The notes: a model not told the origin generated them from the sequence alone. A stretch of DNA of 15,503 bases from Bacteroidales bacterium (GCA_900766775.1 CAAFXN010000153.1:1-15503), one strand, 5' to 3'. Positions 1 to 5,991 are shown, counted from the stretch's first letter. Program-made: numbers and translations.

Positions 1-31
1 ACTGGAGTTCAGACGTGTGCTCTTCCGATCT
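1..31 (+). other. Illumina adapter sequence (non-biological)
   Basis: The first 31 bases match the 3' part of the Illumina TruSeq read-2 adapter and end in the diagnostic GCTCTTCCGATCT. The matching AGATCGGAAGAGC is at the opposite end of the window, in the orientation expected for an adapter-flanked insert. Biological sequence therefore starts at base 32. The adapter match is from knowledge of the adapter sequence. Confidence 0.97.
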
Positions 32-75
32 CCGAGCCAACGGGCGGTGGGATGTATAGACGCAAAAAGCGGTAA
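32..75 (+). repeat. 44-nt dispersed repeat, copy A
   Basis: This stretch starts CCGAGCCAACGGGCGG and ends AAAAAGCGGTAA. It is the same as 825-868 except for four transitions. In both places it lies just beyond the terminator hairpin of a toxin-antitoxin module, and its last bases form one arm of that hairpin. It starts immediately after the adapter, so the repeat may continue further left. Confidence 0.85.
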
Positions 76-103
76 AACCACTTTGTATGGATTTTACCGC
101 TTT
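66..103 (-). terminator. Intrinsic terminator of toxin-antitoxin module 1
   Basis: A perfect 12-bp stem pairs AAAGCGGTAAAA (66-77) with TTTTACCGCTTT (92-103) around a 14-nt loop. Read on the minus strand, the stem ends in a run of T and lies 20 bases past the toxin stop codon. It is a good Rho-independent terminator for the minus-strand genes. Confidence 0.8.
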
Positions 104-123
104 GCTGCTACTCGGCTACTTAA

Positions 124-396
124 TCAGAAAATATCCGAATGAGTACCTGTTTTTAAGAATAAGAGTGTGAGTGCCATGTCGTCTTGCTCCCAAACCATCA
201 ACCAATCCGGCTCAATATGACATTCCCACAGACCTGCGTATTTTCCGGATAGTTTATGCGCTTTGTATTGCAGCGGGAGCGTCCCCGTGTCCGCTAACAA
301 GGAAACGGCTTGTGATAATGCTTGAATATCCAGCCCGCGCTTCACGCACCTCTTGACATCCTTCTTGAATTGGTGAGAGTAATCAATGCTATACAT
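124..396 (-). CDS. YafQ/RelE-superfamily mRNA interferase toxin (module 1)
   Basis: This 90-residue protein is a probable ribosome-dependent mRNA-cleaving toxin. The family signature is visible: YKAHKLSG near residue 45, WECHIEPDW near 57-65, and the C-terminal TGTHSDIF. These correspond to the histidine- and aspartate-rich active site of E. coli YafQ (H50, H63, D67, H87, F91, recalled from memory). YafQ R83 appears to be lysine here. The start at 396 gives an ungapped alignment with the second toxin at 920-1192 (51 of 90 identical) and the same stop-GGC-ATG layout after the antitoxin. A start at 405, overlapping the antitoxin stop as ATGA, would add three residues. The gene follows its antitoxin by 5 nt and should be translationally coupled to it. 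Confidence 0.88.
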   Translation of the reverse strand: MYSIDYSHQFKKDVKRCVKRGLDIQALSQAVSLLADTGTLPLQYKAHKLSGKYAGLWECHIEPDWLMVWEQDDMALTLLFLKTGTHSDIF

Positions 397-401
397 AGCC
401 C

Positions 402-605
402 TCATCCTAATATCTGATGAATCATATCATCTACGCTCTCGGCGTGATATACTCTGCCTTGTCTTACATCCTCCAGCGCCTCATCCAATCCGCTCTTGCG
501 AACGGACTTGTGCTTCTTCACAATCACGCCTAAGGAGTATAAATAACTCACTAAGCCGGCACCGGCTTGCGTCTTTTCATCAACCTGAATGGTATATGCT
601 GCCAT
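402..605 (-). CDS. RelB/DinJ-like antitoxin (module 1)
   Basis: A 67-residue partner of the downstream toxin. The N-terminal half (MAAYTIQVDE onward) resembles the regulatory DNA-binding part of the second antitoxin at 1197-1412. The C-terminal half (EDVRQGRVYHAESVDDM) is the likely toxin-wrapping segment, and EDxRxGRV is shared by both antitoxins. A good ribosome binding site (AAGGAG) lies about 7 nt before the ATG, with a clear promoter further upstream. Family assignment rests on size, gene order and the adjacent YafQ-like toxin, since antitoxins diverge quickly. Autorepression of the promoter is expected from the family. Confidence 0.82.
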   Translation of the reverse strand: MAAYTIQVDEKTQAGAGLVSYLYSLGVIVKKHKSVRKSGLDEALEDVRQGRVYHAESVDDMIHQILG

Positions 606-636
606 CGTAGTCTCCTTTCTTTTTCGTTTTTCGGTG

Positions 637-667
637 CAAAGATAGGAAAAATAAATGATATACGCAA
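637..667 (-). promoter_or_regulatory. Bacteroidota-type promoter for module 1
   Basis: On the minus strand TTG (667-665) is followed after exactly 20 nt by TATCTTTG (644-637), matching the Bacteroidota -33/-7 pattern (TTG, TAnnTTTG). Transcription should begin near 630, giving a leader of about 25 nt before the antitoxin ATG at 605. Confidence 0.8.
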
Positions 668-859
668 GTTTTTGAGCCCAAAAGGGTGTTTTTTGTGTGA
701 GAACTCCTATCCCAACGCCCTCGGTACGGTGTCTGCATGTGTTTTTGCTTTCAATACGGTAAAATCCAATACGTCAAAGAACAAGTTTTTCTTTCTCGGG
801 GCTTTCCCCTTTCGTTCCCATCGTCCGAGCCAACGGGCGGCGGGATATATAGATGCGAA
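668..859. other. Non-coding spacer between the two TA modules
   Basis: I see no convincing gene here. The spacer contains the right-hand repeat of module 1 (756-788), a small GGGG-CTTT-CCCC hairpin (798-809) and most of repeat copy B (825-868). Together with the promoter region of module 1 it forms the boundary between two cassette-like units. Confidence 0.6.
756..788 (+). repeat. Right-hand boundary repeat of module 1
   Basis: It reads ACGGTAAAATCC followed by AATACGTCAAAGAACA and AGTTT. The second part is nearly identical to 2032-2051 at the right edge of module 2. The first part, ACGGTAAAATCCAATAC, is the inverted counterpart of GTATGGATTTTACCGC (85-100) in the module 1 terminator. It therefore acts as both a direct repeat between modules and an inverted repeat within its own module. 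Confidence 0.75.
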
Positions 860-868
860 AAGCGGTAA
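825..868 (+). repeat. 44-nt dispersed repeat, copy B
   Basis: This is the second copy of the repeat at 32-75, 40 of 44 bases identical with all four differences being transitions. It lies beyond the terminator of module 2, and its end overlaps one terminator arm. Confidence 0.85.
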
Positions 869-895
869 CTCCGCTTGTGATTGGAATTACCGCTT
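860..895 (-). terminator. Intrinsic terminator of module 2
   Basis: AAGCGGTAACTCC (860-872) pairs with GGAATTACCGCTT (883-895), a 13-bp stem with one A-C mismatch and a 10-nt loop. On the minus strand it ends in TTTT and lies 24 bases after the toxin stop codon. Confidence 0.78.
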
Positions 896-919
896 GGATT
901 AGTATCTGTATTTCTATAT

Positions 920-1192
920 CTAAAAGATATCAGCGTGTGTGCCGGTGCCGGTGAATAGTAATGTCAACTCTTGGTCATTTTGCTTCCAAAGCAACAGCCA
1001 GTCGCCTTTAAGGTGGCACTCCCAACAACCAGCCAAATTGCCGGATAATTTGTGCGGTCTGTATGACGCAGGAAGTGTGCCGCTTGCCTCCAACAAATGG
1101 ATTGCCTTGCTCAACAAAGACATGTCATAGCCCCGTTTCTTGCAGCGGGCTACATCTTTGCTGAAAGTGTTGGTCATCTGAACAATGTACAT
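920..1192 (-). CDS. YafQ/RelE-superfamily mRNA interferase toxin (module 2)
   Basis: A 90-residue paralogue of the module 1 toxin, aligning end to end without gaps at 51 of 90 identical positions. The YafQ-type signature is present: RPHKLSG, WECHLKGDW and TGTHADIF. The predicted catalytic histidines and the aspartate of GDW are kept. The position equivalent to YafQ R83 is glycine (FTGTGTH), whereas the first toxin has lysine. The ATG lies 4 nt after the antitoxin stop with GAGG overlapping that stop, so coupled translation is expected. It is the last gene of a four-gene minus-strand unit. Confidence 0.88.
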   Translation of the reverse strand: MYIVQMTNTFSKDVARCKKRGYDMSLLSKAIHLLEASGTLPASYRPHKLSGNLAGCWECHLKGDWLLLWKQNDQELTLLFTGTGTHADIF

Positions 1193-1196
1193 CGCC

Positions 1197-1412
1197 TCAA
1201 ATCCCTAACGCCTTACACATCTCATCCGCACTCGCAAAACGCTGCACACGCCCCTCTCGTATATCCTCCTCCGAACGCTCAAAACTACTTTTTGCCTTGC
1301 GCGTGCGAATGGCGGGGAGTTTGGTCAACTGCACCTGTAACGTCTCCAAATAGGCTAACAACGCCTGACTTTGTGCCGTGCTTTCGTCCAAAGTAATAGA
1401 ATAGGTACTCAT
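1197..1412 (-). CDS. RelB/DinJ-like antitoxin (module 2)
   Basis: A 71-residue protein preceding the second toxin. It shares with the module 1 antitoxin the N-terminal pattern M-x-x-Y-[ST]-I-x-x-DE, a central AYLxxLxV stretch and the C-terminal EDIREGRV followed by SADEM. A purine-rich AAAGGAAA lies about 6 nt before the ATG. I find no TAnnTTTG promoter in the 52 nt before it, so it is probably transcribed with the DUF2442 and DUF4160 genes upstream. Its exact antitoxin subfamily is uncertain. Confidence 0.8.
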   Translation of the reverse strand: MSTYSITLDESTAQSQALLAYLETLQVQLTKLPAIRTRKAKSSFERSEEDIREGRVQRFASADEMCKALGI

Positions 1413-1464
1413 AGATGTTTCCTTTCTTTGCGTGGTGGGTAGTTTGGTCTGCGTTAATGATTAC

Positions 1465-1671
1465 TTATGCGAAGAAGCCTTCGAAGCAAAGGTCTTCGTC
1501 TATCTTCTGCCAATGTATGCCAAATGGCGATTGCGTGAAATCAGCCCTCTCTGCGGGAGAAGCATTTGCCAGCCTCGGGTATCGAGCAAAAGGCTCGCTT
1601 GCCTCACGGCCGTCTCGCGTGCGAACCCAAACGGCAGTGTCTGTTAACCATATTTTAACGATATCAAGCAT
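1465..1671 (-). CDS. DUF2442 domain protein
   Basis: A 68-residue small protein of the DUF2442 family: short beta strands in the N-terminal half (VKIWLTDTAVWVRTRDG), a middle PRLANASPAERADF segment, and the characteristic ending IHWQKIDEDLCFEGFFA. Its biochemical function is unknown. Members are often found beside DUF4160 genes, and some pairs are suspected to behave like toxin-antitoxin systems. I chose the ATG at 1671 because it lies inside the last codons of the upstream gene (ATGCTTGA, 8-nt overlap), typical of coupling. An in-frame ATG at 1710 would extend it by 13 residues, deep into the upstream gene. Confidence 0.8.
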   Translation of the reverse strand: MLDIVKIWLTDTAVWVRTRDGREASEPFARYPRLANASPAERADFTQSPFGIHWQKIDEDLCFEGFFA

Positions 1672-1915
1672 TTGTTCTCTTATCTTGAAAATACTCTTGC
1701 CAACGTGCAATAATCACTTCTCTATTTTCTTCTATCACCGACTCTGCCATGCGCAACTCAGACACTTTGAGCCCTTTATTCTCTAACAATATCACCTCCG
1801 GCTCTACTTGGAAACGCGCCTCATGTCCGTCTTTGATAACATGCACATGAATAGGTTCATGGTCATTGGAATAGAACAAAAAGCGAAAACCAAAAATGAT
1901 GAATAAAGTCGGCAT
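1664..1915 (-). CDS. DUF4160 domain protein
   Basis: An 83-residue protein with the DUF4160 pattern: start MPTLFIIFG, the core FYSNDHEPIHVHV (family form YxNDHxPxHxHV), and a C-terminal helix ending in ENREVIIARWQEYF. Function is unknown. The histidine-rich core suggests metal or nucleotide binding, but that is inference. The start at 1915 is preferred because the predicted -7 box lies at 1951-1944. The longer frame starting at 1957 would begin upstream of the promoter and adds residues not typical of the family. It is the first gene of the unit DUF4160, DUF2442, antitoxin, toxin. Confidence 0.85.
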   Translation of the reverse strand: MPTLFIIFGFRFLFYSNDHEPIHVHVIKDGHEARFQVEPEVILLENKGLKVSELRMAESVIEENREVIIARWQEYFQDKRTNA

Positions 1916-1943
1916 GGGGATAGGTATCTTTACGTTTCGCCTG

Positions 1944-1975
1944 CAAAGGTACAACATTTATGCCAAATATGCAAA
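1944..1975 (-). promoter_or_regulatory. Bacteroidota-type promoter for the DUF4160 operon
   Basis: On the minus strand TTTG (1975-1972) is followed after 20 nt by TACCTTTG (1951-1944). Transcription should start near 1937, about 22 nt before the DUF4160 ATG. No other promoter was found upstream of the second antitoxin, so this one probably serves all four genes. Confidence 0.8.
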
Positions 1976-2019
1976 TGTTTGGGCAAAAATCTTGCGAGAT
2001 TCTGCCAAACTTGCTTTTT

Positions 2020-2051
2020 ACGGTAATTCCAATACGTCAAAGAACAGGTTT
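2020..2051 (+). repeat. Right-hand boundary repeat of module 2
   Basis: It reads ACGGTAATTCC, then AATACGTCAAAGAACA, then GGTTT. It matches 756-788 except for the module-specific AATTCC (AAATCC there). Its first part is the inverted counterpart of ATTGGAATTACCGC (880-893) in the module 2 terminator. Confidence 0.75.
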
Positions 2052-2117
2052 ATCTACTCGCGCGGTGCGCTTGTGGGGTGTTTCGGCCTCTTTTGGGGAG
2101 GGCAGAACACATTTTGT

Positions 2118-3428
2118 CTACTGCTCTCTCGCCCATACGGCGTAGTAGGTGGCGTCGGCGGTTACAGCGGGGCTGGTGGTGCCTGCTGTGTAAAGGTCTG
2201 CGTCGGTGATGGGCGTTGCGGTGTGGGTGGAGGGTAGCCAGCCTACGAAATGATAGTGTTCGCCTGCGCAGGTGCCCGCTTCCTTCGTCTTATCCTCCAC
2301 GGAGGGGAAGACGAATGTGCCGCCGTTGCTGACCGTTTGGCTCGCTATCGCTGTGTCGTGCATCTTATCTTCAAAAGTTATCGTCCACTGAGTGGCGGAG
2401 CATTCGGTTACATAGTTGATATACTGCACTTCGCCCGTGCTGCCGCCGGAGGGTGCTCCATCGCTTATCCCCGGCGTGAACTCGGCAGCGAAAGAGCCAA
2501 CCAATACATCTATATCCACCGTCTCTCCGGCATGTTCTCCCCACAGATATTCCGCCAAATAGGGGTAGTCCACAAACGGATTACGATTTCCTTGCACTTG
2601 CTGCAACCCGTTGTTTCGGTCAATCTCTTTTTGCGAGACAGGGTCTTGGCGGTGCCATTGCATAAGGAGGATGACGGAGTAGTCTGTCAGCCCGTATTTG
2701 GTGTCTTCAGAAGCAGTAGTGGTGGTCGTGAAATGTACGATTCCGCCGTCTGCCTGCGCAAGATTGAGGTCCTTGTATCGGGCTCTCATGTACATATAGA
2801 TACGTGCAAAGTCTCCTTTGTATTCATCTACGGGTTCAAAGACCTTTGGCGAGCCGGTGGAAACGGTATAGCCGGAAACGGTAATTTTTTCGGTAGTGAG
2901 GGTGCTGACGGATGTGCCCAGCAGGCTACCGTTTCCGGATGTGTATGTGGCTGTTTGAACCTCGCCAAAGGCGTTGTTGCTGCGCATGCCATTCACGTAT
3001 CCGTCGGTGGGTACTAAGTGCCCGAGGTCGCAGCCTTGTTTCGTGCTTTCGTAGTTGCTTGACCCTCCGAACCAACTCTTTGGAAGCGAGTGCTCGCGGT
3101 TGTAGCAATCACCTTCTTTGATATAGTTGGCACCCCCGTTTTGGATAGCAAAGGCATAATTGGAGTACATATCCCATATCTTTCCTGCATTGGCATGCCC
3201 TGTCGGATAGACATCGGTGGTGGCAAAGGCTGTCCAAAGACCATCGTAGGTCAATTTGGTGGCATTGTATGCTGCTCGTTCGCTGATTGCCACAAAGAGT
3301 GCACTGCCGCTCTTGTTATCCAATGTGCTATAATAGGCAGGCAGGTTAGCAGGTGTGGTAACCGTGGCAGCCCATAGTGTTTGGGTTGCGAGGAGGATGA
3401 ACAGGTATGTGGCAAGGTACTTTCTCAT
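2118..3428 (-). CDS. Secreted endonuclease I family nuclease with C-terminal InlB-type repeat
   Basis: A 436-residue exported nuclease. Residues 1-20 form a signal peptide (MRKYLATYLFILLATQTLWA, cleavage probably just after). The His-Me finger endonuclease I domain spans about 30-300: CYNREHSLPKSW at 108-119 with likely catalytic H113, DLGHLVPTDGYVNGMRSNN at 134-152, and NRNPFVDYP at 281-289. These match the EndA/BsnI-type family. After a glycine/serine linker (about 326-331), residues 335-433 resemble one Listeria-Bacteroides (InlB B) repeat with HFVGW and a final TYYAVWA. No type IX secretion C-terminal domain is evident. Its ATG is 20 nt after the RhuM-type gene, suggesting co-transcription. 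Likely role: periplasmic or extracellular DNA degradation for nutrients or competition (inference). Confidence 0.88.
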   Translation of the reverse strand: MRKYLATYLFILLATQTLWAATVTTPANLPAYYSTLDNKSGSALFVAISERAAYNATKLTYDGLWTAFATTDVYPTGHANAGKIWDMYSNYAFAIQNGGANYIKEGDCYNREHSLPKSWFGGSSNYESTKQGCDLGHLVPTDGYVNGMRSNNAFGEVQTATYTSGNGSLLGTSVSTLTTEKITVSGYTVSTGSPKVFEPVDEYKGDFARIYMYMRARYKDLNLAQADGGIVHFTTTTTASEDTKYGLTDYSVILLMQWHRQDPVSQKEIDRNNGLQQVQGNRNPFVDYPYLAEYLWGEHAGETVDIDVLVGSFAAEFTPGISDGAPSGGSTGEVQYINYVTECSATQWTITFEDKMHDTAIASQTVSNGGTFVFPSVEDKTKEAGTCAGEHYHFVGWLPSTHTATPITDADLYTAGTTSPAVTADATYYAVWAREQ

Positions 3429-3448
3429 GCGGTGCTATCCCTTATCGG

Positions 3449-4330
3449 CTATGCTATTTCGGTTAAAATCTTTTCCGGCGCGATGCCCATTCGGGTGATG
3501 GCTCCTATCTTGCGCCCTGCGTCTTTCAGGCTTTGCCCGCAATGGTAAAGCGTGTCGTCGATAATCAGCCATCTGTCGTGGCTCTCCATTCGCCACTTGT
3601 GTACTGCTATCGGTTCGCGTTCTGACTGCGCGTTGTGCAGGTCTCTTATTGTGGTTATTCTGTCGCCCACCGCGGCAGTGTAGATGGTGGCTTCTACTCC
3701 CGTTGCTCGCACATCCAATATCTCCAAGGTTGTGGCATCTACATACGCATCCACCAGCACTACGCGCCTCTGCGCCGTCTTGACCAGTTGCTCCAACGCC
3801 GCCCGCGCCGTGAAGAACTCTCCTTGCATGAACACCATCTCCGCGGGCGGTGTGCTTGTTCGGATGAAGAAATCCAACTGCTGTTGCTGCTCGTCCTGCC
3901 GCGCTTCTATCGCCGAAAGCCTATTATCCACACGCTCTTGCAGCGCCACTATCTGACGATGGACGGCAGCACCCGTCAGCAGATACTCTCGCAACACGTT
4001 GTTTGCCCATTGGCGGAACTGGATGCCACGTCGGGTGTTCACGCGGAAACCTACGGAGATAATAGCATCTAAGTTGTAAAATACTACTTCCCTGCGGACT
4101 ATACGGTTCCCCTCTTGTCGAACCAGTTCCAAAATGGAACTTGTTGCCGCTTGGCTCAATTCTTCCGTCTCGTATATGTTCTTCAGATGCTTAGTTATCG
4201 CCTGTCGATTCACTCCGAACAACTCCGCCATCTGCTGTTGGTTCAGCCAGACGGTGTTGTCTGCTACGCGCACATCCAAACTCAAAGTTTCGTTGGGGCG
4301 GTAGAGCACTATTTCATTTTGTTCGGTCAT
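3449..4330 (-). CDS. RhuM-family protein fused to a PLD-like domain
   Basis: A 293-residue cytoplasmic protein without signal peptide. Residues 5-120 match the RhuM domain: a helix-turn-helix-like segment (WLNQQQMAELFGVNRQAITKH, 28-48), then VVFYNLDAIISVGFRVNTRRGIQFRQWA. A glutamine-rich probable coiled coil follows (about 125-155). Residues 165-285 resemble the degenerate phospholipase-D-like domain seen after ORF6N/RhuM domains: VVLVDAYVD, then SHDRWLIIDD with H251-x-R253-x4-D258 (arginine replacing the HKD lysine), then GQSLKDAGRK. I chose the ATG at 4330 because the longer frame runs back into the upstream gene. RhuM was named from a Salmonella pathogenicity island, and its function is unsettled. 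A role in phage defence or regulation is inference. Confidence 0.85.
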   Translation of the reverse strand: MTEQNEIVLYRPNETLSLDVRVADNTVWLNQQQMAELFGVNRQAITKHLKNIYETEELSQAATSSILELVRQEGNRIVRREVVFYNLDAIISVGFRVNTRRGIQFRQWANNVLREYLLTGAAVHRQIVALQERVDNRLSAIEARQDEQQQQLDFFIRTSTPPAEMVFMQGEFFTARAALEQLVKTAQRRVVLVDAYVDATTLEILDVRATGVEATIYTAAVGDRITTIRDLHNAQSEREPIAVHKWRMESHDRWLIIDDTLYHCGQSLKDAGRKIGAITRMGIAPEKILTEIA

Positions 4331-4358
4331 AATCGTCAGCGGTGTGTTGCAGTAGCCT

Positions 4359-5375
4359 TTATTGTTGTTTTGTCGCGAAGACGGCGTAGAAGGTGGTGTT
4401 TTCGGTGATAGCATCAGGGGACACGTCTTTGAAGAGGTCGCTCGGTGGGGTATCTGTCGGGTTTTTAAGAGTTGATTTGCTCCAGCCGACAAATGAATCT
4501 ACGCAATCACCTATCTCACTGCCCGTAAGCGTTAACTCAGCAGGCGGCGTGGCTTTGCTGCCACTGGATACTTGGGTAGTATAAGACTGAGTTTTTGAGG
4601 GATTGCTACCCACTACCCAAGTAACGGTATAGTTTTGAGCAGCAGAATAAACGGCGTAGAGTGTGCAATCTTTCGATGGTTTATAAATCGCACCTGCTTT
4701 TCCTGCGTCTGCGGATGTGGCAGAACTGCTTGTAGACCATCCGACAAAGGTATAGCCGGCATTCGGAGTACAACTTGGCAAAGTTACGCCTGAGTTTTGC
4801 GAGGTTTCTGTTAGCGATGTGGTGCCGCAAGTGCCGTTTGTTCCTGCATTAAACGTAACAGAATAGGTCGTTTCTGTGGAGCCGGAAGATTCGTAGGTAA
4901 CTTGGATACTTCCAAGATAATTTGCGTTCTTTGCTTTCTGGGTACATACAATTACCACTTTGCCGGAGGCAGCACTGCCTGTGAATGTATATGCTGTAGA
5001 AGTTTTGGAAAGAATCTTCTCTCCCCAACTAACGCCGTTCACGCTAACGCTAACAGTATTGCTCGTATTGCCTGCTGCCGCAGTTACTACCACTTTTGTG
5101 ACTGTTTTTCCACTAAAATCTGCAGTAAAGGTATTCGTGCCTTTGGTTGACGAACTACCTAATTGTTGTCCCTTGTAGGTGGTATTATACGAATTTTGCA
5201 CATTACTGCTTGAGAAAGTAGATGTCCATGTTATACTTTGGTCGTCAGTAAGTGTAGCACCTGAAGTCGTTCCAAACTTTTTTGAAGAAGATAGTGTTAG
5301 TGTTGCAGTTTCTCCCCACACGACTGTGGCACAAACCATGCACAATACTGTAAATAAAACTTTTAGGTTTTTCAT
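4359..5375 (-). CDS. Exported protein with two InlB-type (Listeria-Bacteroides) repeats
   Basis: A 338-residue protein. Residues 1-21 form a signal peptide (MKNLKVLFTV, then a hydrophobic stretch ending VVWG). Residues about 22-163 are a serine/threonine-rich beta-sandwich-like region ending QVTYESSG. Two InlB-type repeats follow: about 172-244 (YSVTFNAGTNGTCG, YTFVGW, CTLYAVYS) and 249-334 (YTVTWVVG, FVGW, TTFYAVFA). The start at 5375 puts the signal peptide at the N-terminus; an ATG at 5408 would add 11 polar residues. It is probably surface-exposed or secreted, with an adhesive or carbohydrate-contact role (inference). Base composition is more AT-rich than valS or iorA. The linker at 160-173 shares a 43-nt inverted repeat with the divergent gene at 5453. 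Confidence 0.82.
   Translation of the reverse strand: MKNLKVLFTVLCMVCATVVWGETATLTLSSSKKFGTTSGATLTDDQSITWTSTFSSSNVQNSYNTTYKGQQLGSSSTKGTNTFTADFSGKTVTKVVVTAAAGNTSNTVSVSVNGVSWGEKILSKTSTAYTFTGSAASGKVVIVCTQKAKNANYLGSIQVTYESSGSTETTYSVTFNAGTNGTCGTTSLTETSQNSGVTLPSCTPNAGYTFVGWSTSSSATSADAGKAGAIYKPSKDCTLYAVYSAAQNYTVTWVVGSNPSKTQSYTTQVSSGSKATPPAELTLTGSEIGDCVDSFVGWSKSTLKNPTDTPPSDLFKDVSPDAITENTTFYAVFATKQQ
4860..4902 (-). repeat. 43-nt inverted repeat, copy in the full-length InlB-type gene
   Basis: Read on the minus strand this copy begins AGTTACCTACGAATC and encodes VTYESSG plus STETTYS. It matches 38 of 43 bases of 5881-5923 on the plus strand, including an uninterrupted 22-nt block. Both copies are read in the same frame, so exchange between them would give in-frame fusions. 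Confidence 0.9.
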
Positions 5376-5452
5376 ATTGCTTTGATTTTTAGTATTTTCG
5401 TATATCATTATCTCTATTCAACATAGAATATAAATCTCAAAATAATTGACAT

Positions 5453-5926
5453 ATGAAACGGATTCATTTTGTTAAATTGCTTTTAGTGGCGGTACTTGCA
5501 ATCGGTAGCCTTAATGCGTGGGGAGCAGAAGTAACATTGACTACTGCAAACTATACATGGAGTGCTACAAACAAAGAAGTAAGTCAGACAGTAGATGGTG
5601 TAACATTTCATTTCTCAGGTGGTACAACTGCTCCTACATATTATTCATCAGATGGTCTCCGTACTTACGAAGGCTGCAAAATAACAATCTCGTCAGCAAA
5701 TACAATCACAAAAATTGTATACACCTATACAATTAAAAATAGTGGTTGTCTCAAAGATCCTACTACCGGAACATGGAATAGTACAAGTAAAACTTGGACT
5801 GGTAGTGCAACATCGATCGCATTTACTGTGGGGCATAGTTCTGGCACAAACAATGGACAGGTCAGAATTACAAACATAGTAGTTACCTACGAATCTTCCG
5901 GCAGCGGAGAAACGACCTTTTCTTAG
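5453..5926 (+). CDS. Exported beta-sandwich protein, apparently truncated paralogue lacking InlB repeats
   Basis: A 157-residue protein with a signal peptide at about residues 1-24 (MKRIHFVKLLLVAVLAIGSL, then NAWG). The remainder is a serine/threonine-rich region (EVTLTTANYTW, TITKIVYTYTI) ending NIVVTYESSG and ETTFS. Its last 14 residues nearly equal the linker of the divergent 338-residue protein, but a TAG follows where that protein continues into VTFNAGTNG. It therefore has the export signal and N-terminal domain without the InlB repeats, and is either a truncated gene or a silent cassette. No good TAnnTTTG promoter is visible in the 77-nt divergent spacer. The specific function of the N-terminal domain is unknown to me. 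Confidence 0.7.
   Translation: MKRIHFVKLLLVAVLAIGSLNAWGAEVTLTTANYTWSATNKEVSQTVDGVTFHFSGGTTAPTYYSSDGLRTYEGCKITISSANTITKIVYTYTIKNSGCLKDPTTGTWNSTSKTWTGSATSIAFTVGHSSGTNNGQVRITNIVVTYESSGSGETTFS
5881..5923 (+). repeat. 43-nt inverted repeat, copy at the end of the truncated gene
   Basis: Plus-strand counterpart of 4860-4902 (38 of 43 bases identical). Downstream of it the sequence changes abruptly to a GC-rich stretch and the stop codon follows at once, so the homology ends at the truncation point. Confidence 0.9.
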
Positions 5927-5991
5927 CGGATGGGCGGTTTGTCCCTTTTGAATGTTAGTGATGTGCCGCGGGCGGTGAGGGCGGGTTTCAT
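5923..5991 (-). CDS. Possible 22-residue ORF behind an orphan promoter
   Basis: On the minus strand an ATG at 5991 opens a 22-codon frame (MKPALTARGTSLTFK onward) whose TAA overlaps the stop of the convergent gene at 5924-5926. It lies about 95 nt downstream of the predicted start of the promoter at 6092-6123. I do not recognise the peptide, it is basic, and it may be the remnant of a displaced gene rather than a real product. Confidence 0.15.
   Translation of the reverse strand: MKPALTARGTSLTFKRDKPPIR

Noticed and set aside
32..868. Compensatory base changes between the two 44-nt repeats as evidence for RNA structure
   Set aside because: The four differences can be arranged as two complementary pairs, but they do not fall in one continuous helix and are all transitions, so chance is sufficient.
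756..895. Integron attC site between the toxin-antitoxin modules
   Set aside because: Cassette arrays of toxin-antitoxin genes suggest an integron, but I find no RYYYAAC / GTTRRRY core pair around the boundary and no integrase gene. The shared repeats do not have attC architecture.
2250..3017. 255-codon open frame on the plus strand
   Set aside because: Antisense shadow of the endonuclease gene with no recognisable domain or ribosome binding site.
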